Translations under genes and position numbers: made by a program
Shown here: positions 1 through 8,876 of the stretch, in pieces
How positions within the stretch are numbered: position 1 is the first letter of the stretch
How the letters are laid out: each line of letters opens with the position of its first letter
Notes under the pieces: generated by a model
Database searches by the model: none
The model's input: only the letters and a program-made list of their open reading frames with translations
What the model was told of the DNA's origin: nothing
Assembly (NCBI RefSeq): GCF_014696315.1
Contig: NZ_JACJPX010000006.1
Coordinates: 1-64,000, forward strand
Direction of reading: 5' to 3'
DNA from: Calothrix membranacea FACHB-236
Lineage (GTDB): Bacteria > Cyanobacteriota > Cyanobacteriia > Cyanobacteriales > Nostocaceae
DNA length: 64,000 nt

Positions 1-1032
1 CCCCATGTTTGGGCAACAGTTACAAAATATGGTGCAATTGCTAGTTCGTTTGAAGCTGCACGCACTATTTTAACAGATTGGGGAATAAGCATTAGTCTAA
101 AGCGAATAGAACGCATCACATATCATTTTGGTAAGATTGCCCTAAATTTACGCCAATCTAAATTAAAAAGTTTAGAAAAGGGTAATTTACCTACTCTTAA
201 TGTTCTCAAAGACCAACGTGTTGTCATTGCTGTAGATGGTGGAAGAACGAGAGTGAGGATTAATAAAAAGGGTAGACGCTCCCTCAAGACTAATCGTCTA
301 GGCTTTACTGGAGAATGGGTAGAGCCAAAATTATTAACTATTTATACAGTAGATGAACATGGTAAAAAAATTAGGACATCATCTCTACCTATCACTAATG
401 ATGGTACATATTTAGGTTATGAAGCATTTCTCCTCATCTTAGAGATGTATCTAGTTAATTTGGGGATAAGTCAAGCTAAACAGGTTTTATTAGTGGCTGA
501 TGGGGCTGAGTGGATTTGGAAACATATTCCGCCTTTATTAGAGAAAGTAAAAGGCCCAACTGCCACTTATAAGCTATTAGATTTTTATCACGCTGCTTCC
601 CATCTACAAGATTTTGCTAATGCTGCTTTTACTACAGACGATGAGCGGCAATCGTGGTTTAAAAATGCTCGAAAAACTTTAAAGAAAGGTCAAGCTCTCA
701 ATTTAATGAGAAATATGGATGAATTTATTTCAACAGCAACTGGCGAGCGTTGTAAGATTTTAGTGCGAGAGCGTAATTACATTCTCAAAGCTTACCGTAG
801 GCGACTATTAAACTATCACTTAGTCGCAGCACATCAGCTACCTCTGGGTAGCGGTGCAGTTGAAAGTTTAATTCGTCAAGCTGTTAACTTACGCATGAAG
901 GGAAACAGTAAATTTTGGCTTCCAGATAATGCAGAGATTATGTTACATCTGCGATGTCAATGGATCGCTGGCAGTTGGGACAATTTTTGTAATTCTATTT
1001 TTTGTTCTTTCCTTAATCCCAGCAGTACCTAA
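1..1032 (+). CDS. ISKra4-like DDE transposase, 5' end outside window
   Basis: The frame is open from base 1, so the visible 343 residues are the C-terminal part of a longer protein; the GTG at 253 is an internal codon, not a start. The translation has the look of a DDE transposase of the ISKra4-like group: an Asp in VVIAVDGGRTRVR (about residue 79), a second Asp in LLVADGAEWIW (about residue 165), and a Glu in LGSGAVESLIRQ (about residue 285), followed by a basic RMKG segment. It would catalyse excision and insertion of its own element. Family knowledge supplies the DDE role; the exact IS family is inferred from motif style. The stop codon at 1030-1032 lies about 60 bases before a pPIWI-RE-like ORF, suggesting the element disrupted that locus. 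Confidence 0.8.
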   Translation, partial: PHVWATVTKYGAIASSFEAARTILTDWGISISLKRIERITYHFGKIALNLRQSKLKSLEKGNLPTLNVLKDQRVVIAVDGGRTRVRINKKGRRSLKTNRLGFTGEWVEPKLLTIYTVDEHGKKIRTSSLPITNDGTYLGYEAFLLILEMYLVNLGISQAKQVLLVADGAEWIWKHIPPLLEKVKGPTATYKLLDFYHAASHLQDFANAAFTTDDERQSWFKNARKTLKKGQALNLMRNMDEFISTATGERCKILVRERNYILKAYRRRLLNYHLVAAHQLPLGSGAVESLIRQAVNLRMKGNSKFWLPDNAEIMLHLRCQWIAGSWDNFCNSIFCSFLNPSST

Positions 1033-1090
1033 ACATTTTATACATTTTACTTGAATCTATGTTTTAGCGATCGCCTGACCTTGGAGTGGC
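1..1090 (+). mobile_element. Right part of an insertion sequence (ISKra4-like)
   Basis: The transposase gene marks an insertion sequence whose left end is outside the window. I could not locate the right terminal inverted repeat because its partner is not visible. The right border is therefore only bracketed, between the transposase stop (1032) and the next ORF (about 1094). A HIP1 octamer lies at about 1068. Confidence 0.45.
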
Positions 1091-1093
1091 GCA

Positions 1094-3340
1094 TTGTCAC
1101 TTGTTTTTGCCCGACTTCAGAAAATCGCGTTGCTCCCGCTAAAACCGTGGATTTTTCTACATTTAAGCTGTCAACGATATGGTCATGAGCCATTAATTCA
1201 ACCTAACTATAATCGTGATATATCTGTACTAATAGGAATGAATGAGGAACGCCTAACTGGTTATGGAATAGATTCAACACTTATACGTCTGACCATTGAG
1301 AATAATGGCAGAGAAAATAGTAATCAGTGGAAATTTCAATTACCAAATTTGTTAGCAGCATTCAAAGCACGTCCATTGCAAACAACAGAGAACATTTTTC
1401 AAAATCCTGCGAGATGTGGAAATTTAGATAATAATTCTAACTGGAATCAAGATGAATATTATTTAGTTCATGCTGAGGGATACAAGTATGAACATGAAAA
1501 TCATAAAAGAGGACACAGCATTAAACCTGGATTTAGTTTGCAAGAACGGGGTGACATAGTTGCTCAAGTATTAAATCTTTTAAACGGAGTTTTAATACCA
1601 GATAATCCAATGCAAAGCGATATTCCGGCTCCCTCTGGTCTAAAAACACCTTTGGCAATGCGCGATTATGAATATATTTCTAAACTTCTAACATTCACAA
1701 AAGAACAAAAACAGAGGTTAAGTGAAATAGAAATTAAGCAACGTGTAGATAAGCATCATCATGAACGACAAACAATCATTGCTAATTCTATTGAGCGCGC
1801 GTTGTCAGGAAAACCTATGCATATTTTTCTCTTGTGGCGCGAGCGAGATACCTGTGATGTAATTTACCAAACTTTGCGTGATGCTTTCCTACTCAATGAA
1901 GGAGAAAATTTTCCTGAGCATATCAAAGTATCATCTGTGTGGATTGATGATGCAACTCTTTTACAGCCACTTGATACAGCCGGATTTGTTCCTAAAGATG
2001 GTCAAGAGTTTGACAAACAAATCCGCAAGCAACATCAAATTAAACTTGATGCATGGCGTAGCTTTTTAAAACAGAAATTTATTCCTTTAATTGATTCCAG
2101 CACTAAACCTTACTGCTTCGCAATTGTTGAAATTGGACAAACAAAAAAGAAAGGAGTTCACCCTAAACAAAGCATTTACAGATCAGTTCGAGAAGCTTGT
2201 GTGTTAGAAAACATTGGTTCTCAGATGGTGCAAACTGTTAAACCAAAATCAGCCGATAAAGAATTTGAAAACACAAACGCATCGCCTTCTTATAGTAAGA
2301 AAACAACAGGACGTATTTTAAATGCTGTTTTAGATGTGTCACTACGCCAGATTGGGGTACTCTATGGACTGCCTTTAGAAGTCTATGAACGAGCGGGAAT
2401 ACCCCAAGAAATCGCACCAAATCTCGATGTAATTGCCCTTTGTCGGCGAAAAAGTCATCTAGGGCAAGATAATCTTCACTATGCCCTTGCTGTGCGTCTG
2501 CGGGCAACAGGTGCAGTCGATGTATTATTTCCTGAAAGTCAGGCTTGGATACCTTACCCACGAGCAGGGATTGAACTTGGGCAGATTTTCTCACGAGCAA
2601 GACGCGATCGCAATTATCTCAAAACAGTTCAGTTAAAGGGAATAGATTTAGCAAAATTTGCGGCGGATGTCATCACCCAAGTAGGCGAACGCCCGACTAT
2701 TGTATTGATTGAAGCTGATGTATGGCGTAATGAACGTGGCGAAGAAAATGGAGGTCAAGTTTGGTTTCAACTCAAAAATGAAAATATTCTTGCAAAGCGG
2801 GATGTGTTGGATTTCCAACACGTTCCAGGCCATGCTTGTATATATACTTGTGACCATAGTCAGCTCAAAAACTTGCTGGGAATTATTCGCTTCCGCACTG
2901 GGGACGAAACCACCCAATACATTACTAATCGACAAGCTTGGCATGAAAATTCCCTAGCGCGAGATTTAATTCGCCTAAGTGGCTTTTACGATAATTCCAT
3001 ACCTGATTTGTTACATTACTTTTCTGTTGGAAAATTACCGGAAACACAGAAAGCACAAGATACGCCAACAGTACGCGAACTCTACATCCTCGACTCTCAA
3101 AATGACGAATACGGTGCAAATATTGCATTCAAGCAGCAGCAGATACTAGAAATCGTACCCTTTTTTGTGCATCCAGATTTTCAAAAGACCGAAGAAAGCC
3201 TAAAATCTCTTTGCCGAGTGCCACACTACTTAAGATACTCCCCAGCATGGTCTATGGGTAATCTTCTCTTTCCATATCCGATGCATTTAGGTAAACAGCT
3301 AATAGAGGATCACTTATGTATCCTTGGTGTAGAAGTCTGA
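1094..3340 (+). CDS. pPIWI-RE-like protein (RNase H-fold/PIWI module), probably 5'-truncated
   Basis: The long ORF resembles the prokaryotic PIWI family named pPIWI-RE for conserved Arg and Glu residues (also annotated as DUF3962/DUF3893 or RNaseH_pPIWI_RE). Supporting features are a MID-like stretch around residues 240-380 (MHIFLLWRERDTCDVIY; PYCFAIVEIGQ), a PIWI/RNase H-like region around 400-640 (RQIGVLYGLPLEVY, LDVIALCRRKS, PTIVLIEADVWRN), and the C-terminal YPMHLGKQLIEDHL helix. Characterised members sit in operons with a restriction-type nuclease and a DinG-like helicase and are predicted to target invading nucleic acid; neither partner is visible here. The nominal start is TTG at 1094 without a ribosome site. 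The first in-frame ATG is at 1238, and the first 25 or so residues look non-native, so the N-terminus was probably lost when the neighbouring IS inserted. It may be a remnant or non-functional. Confidence 0.6.
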   Translation: MSLVFARLQKIALLPLKPWIFLHLSCQRYGHEPLIQPNYNRDISVLIGMNEERLTGYGIDSTLIRLTIENNGRENSNQWKFQLPNLLAAFKARPLQTTENIFQNPARCGNLDNNSNWNQDEYYLVHAEGYKYEHENHKRGHSIKPGFSLQERGDIVAQVLNLLNGVLIPDNPMQSDIPAPSGLKTPLAMRDYEYISKLLTFTKEQKQRLSEIEIKQRVDKHHHERQTIIANSIERALSGKPMHIFLLWRERDTCDVIYQTLRDAFLLNEGENFPEHIKVSSVWIDDATLLQPLDTAGFVPKDGQEFDKQIRKQHQIKLDAWRSFLKQKFIPLIDSSTKPYCFAIVEIGQTKKKGVHPKQSIYRSVREACVLENIGSQMVQTVKPKSADKEFENTNASPSYSKKTTGRILNAVLDVSLRQIGVLYGLPLEVYERAGIPQEIAPNLDVIALCRRKSHLGQDNLHYALAVRLRATGAVDVLFPESQAWIPYPRAGIELGQIFSRARRDRNYLKTVQLKGIDLAKFAADVITQVGERPTIVLIEADVWRNERGEENGGQVWFQLKNENILAKRDVLDFQHVPGHACIYTCDHSQLKNLLGIIRFRTGDETTQYITNRQAWHENSLARDLIRLSGFYDNSIPDLLHYFSVGKLPETQKAQDTPTVRELYILDSQNDEYGANIAFKQQQILEIVPFFVHPDFQKTEESLKSLCRVPHYLRYSPAWSMGNLLFPYPMHLGKQLIEDHLCILGVEV

Positions 3341-3409
3341 TTTTCTTAGAGAAAATTCACCAACCTATAGTAAAATGACTCACCATTGTTCTCAATACTT
3401 GATATTTCC

Positions 3410-5059
3410 ATGACCAGGTTTGTCTTACCAGTTAGACGATGGAGGAGGATGACGCAATTCCTCTCTTTATTCTGTCTATGTTTACTATTTGTTGTGAGTT
3501 GCAGTCCTCGCCAACAGACAACTACTTCTACTAGTTCTCCCAACTCTGCTACAGGGGATGGCAGGATTACTATCGGGACGACATCCAAGCCAAGAACCCT
3601 AGATCCAGCAGATGCTTACGAGTTGGCATCGTTGGGTTTAGTATTTAATATGAGCGATCGCCTCTATACTTATGAGCCTGGTAGCACAGAAATTAAGCCC
3701 CAGCTGGCGACAGCATTACCCAAAGTTAGTGCAGATGGTTTAACTTATACCATTCCTTTACGCCAAGGAGTAGTTTTTCACGATGGAACTCCCTTTAATG
3801 CGGAAGCAATGGCGTTTACGATCAAGCGCTTCATTGAAAATAAGGGTAAACCCTCCTTCTTGTTAGCTGATACAGTAGATTCTGTGAAAGCTACCAGTGA
3901 ATCTGAGTTAACTATCAAGCTGAAAAAACCTTTTGCGGCGTTTCCTTCTCTACTGGCGTTTTCTGGGGTTTGTCCAGTTTCACCAAAAGCTTATGAACTG
4001 GGTGCAGGTAAATTTAAGCCAGAGACTTTTGTAGGAACTGGCCCTTACAAATTAGCAGCCTATGGTACTGATTCGCTGCGTTTAGATGTATTTGATAAAT
4101 ATTGGGGCGAAAAACCTGCGAATCAGGGCGTTAATGTCCAAATTCAGACTAGCCCAGTAAATTTATTTAATGCTTTCCGTACAGGTGCAGTAGATGTAGC
4201 TTACCTTTCTTTGCAACCAGATCAAATTCGCAGCTTGGAAGAAGGCGCAAAAAAAGGAGATTGGCAAGCGATTACCGCCCAAGGTAGCGTAGTCAGCTAT
4301 ATGGTGCTGAACCGGAATCAGAAACCTTTAGATAAACCAGAGGTAAGACAAGCGATCGCTTCTCTAATTGATCGTCCACTCTTAAATCAGCGAGTCTTGT
4401 TTAATCAAGCTGATCCCCTTTACAGCATGATTCCTACGACATTTAATGTTTCCCAACCCTTATTTAAAGATCAATATGGGGATGGTAATGTTGATAAAGC
4501 AAAACAACTATTAACAGCTGCAGGTTTTTCTAAAGATAATCCAGCAAAAGTAGAAGTTTGGTATCCCGCTAGTTCACCTACCCGAAGTTTGGCAGCACAG
4601 ACAATAAAATCACTAGTCGATCAAAAAATGGAAGGCATACTAGTACTGGAAGCCAAAACTGTTGAGGGTGCTACCTTCTTTAAAGAAATTGGTAAGGGCT
4701 TGTATCCATCAGCTTTGCTTGATTGGTACCCAGACTTTTTAGATCCTGATAATTACGTGCAACCGTTTTTGGCTTGTCAAAAAGGTTCTGTTGCCAAGGG
4801 ATGCGAAGATGGGGGAAGCCAAACGCAAGGTTCTTTCTATTACAACGAAGCGGTCAATAAACTAATTGATCAACAACGGAAAGAACAAAATCCAGAGGCG
4901 CGTAAGCAAATATTTACTCAAATTCAAACACAAGTTTCAAATGATGTACCTTACGTTCCCTTATGGCAAAACAAAGATTATGTATTTGCCCAAAAAGGTG
5001 TCAGTAATGTTCAACTTGACCCCACGCAAAATTTAGTTTATAAGCCGATTAAAAAGTAA
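3410..5059 (+). CDS. ABC transporter substrate-binding lipoprotein, family 5 (peptide/nickel type)
   Basis: This is a 549-residue extracytoplasmic solute-binding protein of the DppA/OppA/NikA class. The N-terminus has basic residues, a hydrophobic core and a lipobox ending FVVSC, so Cys31 should be lipidated. The mature part contains the class signature around residues 85-120 (LATALPKVSADGLTYT, then FHDGTPFNAEAMAFTIKRF) and the usual TGPYKL turn. The ligand (peptide, nickel chelate or other) cannot be read from sequence. I prefer ATG 3410 over the upstream TTG 3386; another candidate is ATG 3449, directly behind GGAGGAGG. A matching permease follows after about 110 bases, but a second permease and ATPases are not encoded nearby, so they must be elsewhere. 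Confidence 0.88.
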   Translation: MTRFVLPVRRWRRMTQFLSLFCLCLLFVVSCSPRQQTTTSTSSPNSATGDGRITIGTTSKPRTLDPADAYELASLGLVFNMSDRLYTYEPGSTEIKPQLATALPKVSADGLTYTIPLRQGVVFHDGTPFNAEAMAFTIKRFIENKGKPSFLLADTVDSVKATSESELTIKLKKPFAAFPSLLAFSGVCPVSPKAYELGAGKFKPETFVGTGPYKLAAYGTDSLRLDVFDKYWGEKPANQGVNVQIQTSPVNLFNAFRTGAVDVAYLSLQPDQIRSLEEGAKKGDWQAITAQGSVVSYMVLNRNQKPLDKPEVRQAIASLIDRPLLNQRVLFNQADPLYSMIPTTFNVSQPLFKDQYGDGNVDKAKQLLTAAGFSKDNPAKVEVWYPASSPTRSLAAQTIKSLVDQKMEGILVLEAKTVEGATFFKEIGKGLYPSALLDWYPDFLDPDNYVQPFLACQKGSVAKGCEDGGSQTQGSFYYNEAVNKLIDQQRKEQNPEARKQIFTQIQTQVSNDVPYVPLWQNKDYVFAQKGVSNVQLDPTQNLVYKPIKK

Positions 5060-5062
5060 TTA

Positions 5063-5165
5063 TGAGTCAAGAGTCAAAAGTCCATAGTCCAGAATCTCAT
5101 GAGTATTGACTATTGACTCTTCATTTTGACTCTTGACCTTTTACCCTTGACTCTTGACTTTATAA
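5063..5165. repeat. Degenerate heptamer-type repeat cluster (TTGACTC-like)
   Basis: The spacer between the solute-binding protein and the permease is made of repeated GAGTCAA / TTGACTC units in both orientations (for example GAGTCAAGAGTCAAAAG near 5063 and CCTTGACTCTTGACTT near 5144), so it can fold on itself. This is the short tandemly repeated repetitive sequence type known from heterocystous cyanobacteria. It creates a spurious in-frame extension of the permease ORF. Confidence 0.7.
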
Positions 5166-5167
5166 AT

Positions 5168-6193
5168 ATGTCTCGATCCAAAGCTTTACAATATTACATT
5201 GCTTCGCGGTTACTATTAGCACCACTCCAGCTATTAACTATTATCACTATCGTATTTCTCTTACTCAGAGCAACACCAGGCGATCCTGCAGATGCAATTC
5301 TGGGCGGACGTGCGCCAGAAAGCGCAAAAGCGGAATTACGCAAACAACTGGGTTTAGATTTACCTTTGTGGTTACAGTATTTAAATTATTTAGGAAACTT
5401 ACTGCGCTTTGATTTAGGAACTTCTTTAACAAGTCGGGGACAAAATGTTGGGGATATTATTGGGCAATATTTTCCCGCGACAGTAGAGTTAGCTGTATGT
5501 AGTATGGCAGTTGCTTTAATTGTGGGAATTGTAGTTGGGACGCTTTCGGCTTCTCGTCCTGGAACAGCTGTTGATGCTGGCGGACGTTTATTTGGAATTA
5601 TTACTTATGCTCTCCCAATGTTTTGGGCGGGAATGATTCTGCAGTTAATTTTCTCAGTCCAACTACGCTGGTTTCCCAATTCCAACCGCTTTCCACCAAA
5701 TCTTCCGGCTCCTACTCATATTACTGGGTTGTATACCCTGGATAGCTTACTTGCTGGTAACTTCAGCCAATTTTTTACATCATTACACCATATTGCCCTT
5801 CCTAGCTTGACTCTGGGAATTTTGTTGAGTGGAATTTTTGAACGGATAGTGCGCGTCAATTTAAAGCAGACTCTACAAGCAGATTATGTAGAAGCTGCTA
5901 GAGCCAGAGGTATTCCAGAAAACAAAATTTTAGTTTCCCATGCTTTGAAAAATGCTTTGATTCCAGTAATTACAGTTTTAGGGCTAACCTTTGCTTCTTT
6001 GTTAGGTGGAGCAATTTTAACTGAAGTTACATTTTCTTGGCCTGGGTTAGCCAACCGACTATATCAAGCAATTTCCGATCGCGATTATCCTACAGTTCAG
6101 GGAGTACTAGTATTTTTTGGTGCGATCGTTGTCAGTGCCAGTATTTTAATTGATATTTTAAACGCTTATGTCGATCCACGGATTCGTTATTAA
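5168..6193 (+). CDS. ABC transporter permease, DppB/OppB type
   Basis: This 341-residue inner-membrane permease has about six hydrophobic segments. It carries the ABC-permease EAA loop, EAARARGIPENKILVSHALKN (about residues 240-260), which docks to the ATPase. The N-terminal RATPGDPADAILGG segment and the C-terminal DPRIRY are typical of the DppB/OppB/NikB group. The start is ATG 5168 (MSRSKALQYY); the 14 codons available upstream are repeat DNA. It is presumably co-expressed with the preceding solute-binding lipoprotein to import the same ligand. The normally paired DppC permease does not follow; a hicBA pair does. Confidence 0.88.
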   Translation: MSRSKALQYYIASRLLLAPLQLLTIITIVFLLLRATPGDPADAILGGRAPESAKAELRKQLGLDLPLWLQYLNYLGNLLRFDLGTSLTSRGQNVGDIIGQYFPATVELAVCSMAVALIVGIVVGTLSASRPGTAVDAGGRLFGIITYALPMFWAGMILQLIFSVQLRWFPNSNRFPPNLPAPTHITGLYTLDSLLAGNFSQFFTSLHHIALPSLTLGILLSGIFERIVRVNLKQTLQADYVEAARARGIPENKILVSHALKNALIPVITVLGLTFASLLGGAILTEVTFSWPGLANRLYQAISDRDYPTVQGVLVFFGAIVVSASILIDILNAYVDPRIRY

Positions 6194-6276
6194 GAATTAG
6201 ATTTTGATGAGTAAATCACTAGCTAAAAAAAGCAAGTTATATATCATCAAAAAAAGATATTTGTAAGTTGATTAAC

Positions 6277-6486
6277 ATGAAAATTTTCACTGCTATCATC
6301 GAACGTGATACTGAAACAAATCTTTATGTTGGTTATATCCCTGGATTTGCAGGAGCTCATTCTCAAAGTGAAACATTAGATGAATTACAGGAAAATCTTC
6401 GAGAAGTAATTGAAATGCTTTTAGAAGATGAAAATGTTTCATTTACTACTCATTTTGTAGGCACACAACAAATTGTGTTGCAATAA
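6277..6486 (+). CDS. hicB: HicB-family antitoxin
   Basis: This 69-residue protein has the HicB N-terminal fold: MKIFTAIIERD, then YVGYIPGFAGAHSQSETLDELQENLREVIEMLLED. The short partial-RNase-H-like domain binds HicA and neutralises it. No separate C-terminal DNA-binding domain is present, so autoregulation is uncertain. ATG 6277 is used rather than TTG 6268. The stop codon is three bases before hicA, indicating translational coupling. The antitoxin-first order is the reverse of the classical hicAB arrangement but is common in cyanobacteria. Confidence 0.88.
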   Translation: MKIFTAIIERDTETNLYVGYIPGFAGAHSQSETLDELQENLREVIEMLLEDENVSFTTHFVGTQQIVLQ

Positions 6487-6489
6487 ATT

Positions 6490-6714
6490 ATGAGTAATAT
6501 TCCCGTCTTGAAACCACAAGAAGTTTTACGCATCCTTGAAAAATTGGGTTTTGTGGAGGTGCGTCAAAGGGTTTCCCATAAACAATTTCGTCATGAGGAT
6601 GGACGTGGAACAACCGTTCCGTTTCACAAAGGTTGCGATATTTCACCAAGGTTATTACGTCAAATTGCCAGTGATATTAATTTAACAGTAGAAGAAATTT
6701 TGGAGTTTCTTTAA
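6490..6714 (+). CDS. hicA: HicA-family mRNA interferase toxin
   Basis: This 74-residue protein matches the HicA/YcfA double-stranded-RNA-binding-like fold: PVLKPQEVLRILEKLGF, then a catalytic His in VSHKQFRHEDGR, then TVPFHKGCDISPRLLRQI. Family members cleave mRNA when released from HicB. The usual GSHH-type motif reads VSHKQF here, so the key His is retained. It is the second gene of the hicBA pair and is followed directly by a long perfect-looking stem-loop at 6720. Confidence 0.88.
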   Translation: MSNIPVLKPQEVLRILEKLGFVEVRQRVSHKQFRHEDGRGTTVPFHKGCDISPRLLRQIASDINLTVEEILEFL

Positions 6715-6719
6715 CAACA

Positions 6720-6769
6720 CGCTATTCATCCCCGCCCTATGAGTACATTGAGGGTGGGGATGAATAGCG
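6720..6769. terminator. 19-bp stem-loop after hicA, possible bidirectional terminator
   Basis: The arms CGCTATTCATCCCCGCCCT (6720-6738) and AGGGTGGGGATGAATAGCG (6751-6769) are complementary except for one G-T pair and enclose a 12-base loop. It lies between the convergent hicA and FAD oxidoreductase genes. No long T run follows directly (TTTTTT starts about 10 bases later), so it could also be a small repeat element. Confidence 0.6.
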
Positions 6770-6842
6770 GGGGTTAAGAATTTTTTCGTTACATAGTTTG
6801 GTTCTTTTCTCGCCGACTTACCTATCTGATAAATAAGATTAT

Positions 6843-8876
6843 TTACCGCCAATCATCCCAGTTTTGGTTAAAAATTGAGGTATCAGGAAAGGCCGTAGGA
6901 TTACCATTTTGTTCTAAAAGCCGTTTCAGCGCTTGTAGTTGCGGTTCTTGTTTGGGTAAATCATCTACTAATTGGTATGGCGCTACAGCATTTTTAAGGG
7001 CAAAAGCTGCTACTGTTCCCGCAGCTGCACCAGCTGACCATTCAAAAGAGTGGACTCGATAAGCAGCAGCAGCAATGTGACTGGTAGCAATACTTTTACC
7101 ACCAACGATTAAATTGTCTATTTTCTGGGGAATCATAGCCCGCAATGCTATTTGGAAAGGATAAGCTTGACCTGCACCCCGTCTTTCACCAGCACGTTCT
7201 GTATTACCAGGTGTTTCTGGTGGACTTTGGGTCATACAGGGGTGAAAGTCGATAGCATAGTGACCAATACCGATAGAATCAGGGAAGATAGTAGAACGAG
7301 TTCGCCGCATGGCTTTATCTGGAGAAATTTGCCCAGAAATTACCGATGTTGCTTCTAAACCTGCTAGCGCTGCTCTTAACTGTTTATACATATCTGCTGG
7401 CAGCGTCTTACGGTAATATTCGTCATTGTAGTCACGTCGAGAAATATCAATTTCCCATATGCCAAAACCAGAAGCTTGTCCCCAGCTAGGACGGCCAATA
7501 ATGCGCCGTCCTTCTCGCATATAAGGGTATTTTGACAAACCAGATACCGTCCCCATTGGGGAATCTAGCCCAGATAACAAACGGTGGTTTGGGTATGGCT
7601 GCTTGACACCGTTCCCTAGTTGAGAATCTGTGGTTCCAGCAACTAACCAGTAGTAATAGGAAAGGGCATTTTCCTCTCCTTTCCGCAAAGTGTCTGTTCT
7701 GAGTCCTCCCATCCAACCACCAGGCTGCAACTGTCCCGTACTTTCTAACTGTTGGCGAGTATAAATTAAGTTATCAGCAGCAGTTCCCGGGCGATAGTCG
7801 TTACCCCATGTCCAGTTTTGCATGGAAATGTCACCGGGTGAGGAAGCAGTAAAATTAATACCACCAAATTTTGTTGGTTGTCCTTTTGTAGGACTCCAAA
7901 TGCGACGGTAGGTAAAAACTAAATCAAAGTTTGCCAACCGCTGTAATTCATAGCTGAAATACGGTGCATATTGGGGATAATATGGGGGCATTGTTTGGGG
8001 TTGTGCTTCCTTAGTCGCCTCCATTGCAAACGTGTAGGTAAAACCTTGAGTACAATATGGGTCTTTTTGGGAATTGGAAGCAGAAGGTTCTAGATAGGAA
8101 AGAGCATCAATACCTAATCGGTAGGAAACATCAGCTAGTCCAATGATTTCTCCAGTTTCACTAGCATCTACAACATACCAATTTGGAGATGTTTGTTGAT
8201 TGGCTTTAGGTACAAAGCGAATAATTGTTTTAGTAAGCCGAGATGAATTGCCGTAAGTATAGGCATCTTCAATAGTTTGAGATAAAGGATAAGTATTGAG
8301 AGGGGGTGCGCCTTTTGCTGGTTGATGTTGAATGGCGATCGCACTATTGATGATTTTGCCATCAGCACTAATTTCTAAGTCTTTAATTACTGTATTGCCA
8401 AACCATTGCAACTTGCCTTTGCCTTTACTTTCGGCATCTTTGAGCATCTGAGTCAAAATGGTGTGAGCATCACGGGGTAAAAAGCAAGAGTCACTTACCC
8501 AGCAATTACCAGGATTGAGTTTACCGTACTTGCGCTGAATGCGATCGCGTAATTCCAAATAACCGCGAGAATAGAATTGCCGCGCTCTTTGGGTAGGTCG
8601 TTCGTCTAATGCAGAGGTTCCTTGAGAAGAAATTTGTCCCCCCAACCAGTCAGTAATTTCTGTTAAACAGACAGTTCTTCCTGCAAGTAATCCTTCGTAA
8701 GCTGTGGCGACACCAGACAATCCACCCCCCACAATTAACATTTCACAATTTACAGTTTTATCTGGGTTTCTCGGTGGTGCAGCAATTAATGCCGAATACG
8801 GTGCAAGCAAGGCGGATATTAAGCTGAAACTTATGAGTGAATGCTGTCTATAAGCCAGTTTTAGTCTACATTTCAT
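6843..8876 (-). CDS. Exported FAD-dependent oxidoreductase
   Basis: This 677-residue protein has a signal-peptide-like N-terminus (hydrophobic stretch at residues 14-33 ending in IAA) and then a dinucleotide-binding fold, EMLIVGGGLSGVATAYE (residues 45-61). A second FAD-associated motif lies near the C-terminus (IDNLIVGGKSIATSHIAAAAYRV), as in the FAD_oxidored family. Export implies a periplasmic or cell-surface oxidation, and the substrate is unknown. The long middle region rich in Trp, Tyr and Pro is typical of this cyanobacterial group. It is monocistronic, with ATG 8876 as the only good start. Confidence 0.8.
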   Translation of the reverse strand: MKCRLKLAYRQHSLISFSLISALLAPYSALIAAPPRNPDKTVNCEMLIVGGGLSGVATAYEGLLAGRTVCLTEITDWLGGQISSQGTSALDERPTQRARQFYSRGYLELRDRIQRKYGKLNPGNCWVSDSCFLPRDAHTILTQMLKDAESKGKGKLQWFGNTVIKDLEISADGKIINSAIAIQHQPAKGAPPLNTYPLSQTIEDAYTYGNSSRLTKTIIRFVPKANQQTSPNWYVVDASETGEIIGLADVSYRLGIDALSYLEPSASNSQKDPYCTQGFTYTFAMEATKEAQPQTMPPYYPQYAPYFSYELQRLANFDLVFTYRRIWSPTKGQPTKFGGINFTASSPGDISMQNWTWGNDYRPGTAADNLIYTRQQLESTGQLQPGGWMGGLRTDTLRKGEENALSYYYWLVAGTTDSQLGNGVKQPYPNHRLLSGLDSPMGTVSGLSKYPYMREGRRIIGRPSWGQASGFGIWEIDISRRDYNDEYYRKTLPADMYKQLRAALAGLEATSVISGQISPDKAMRRTRSTIFPDSIGIGHYAIDFHPCMTQSPPETPGNTERAGERRGAGQAYPFQIALRAMIPQKIDNLIVGGKSIATSHIAAAAYRVHSFEWSAGAAAGTVAAFALKNAVAPYQLVDDLPKQEPQLQALKRLLEQNGNPTAFPDTSIFNQNWDDWR

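Noticed and set aside
2238-2600. 120-codon minus-strand frame inside the pPIWI-RE-like ORF
   Set aside because: Antisense shadow without start signal or family features.
5126-5167. Upstream extension of the permease ORF
   Set aside because: The 14 additional codons are TTGACTC repeats, and ATG 5168 gives the usual permease N-terminus.
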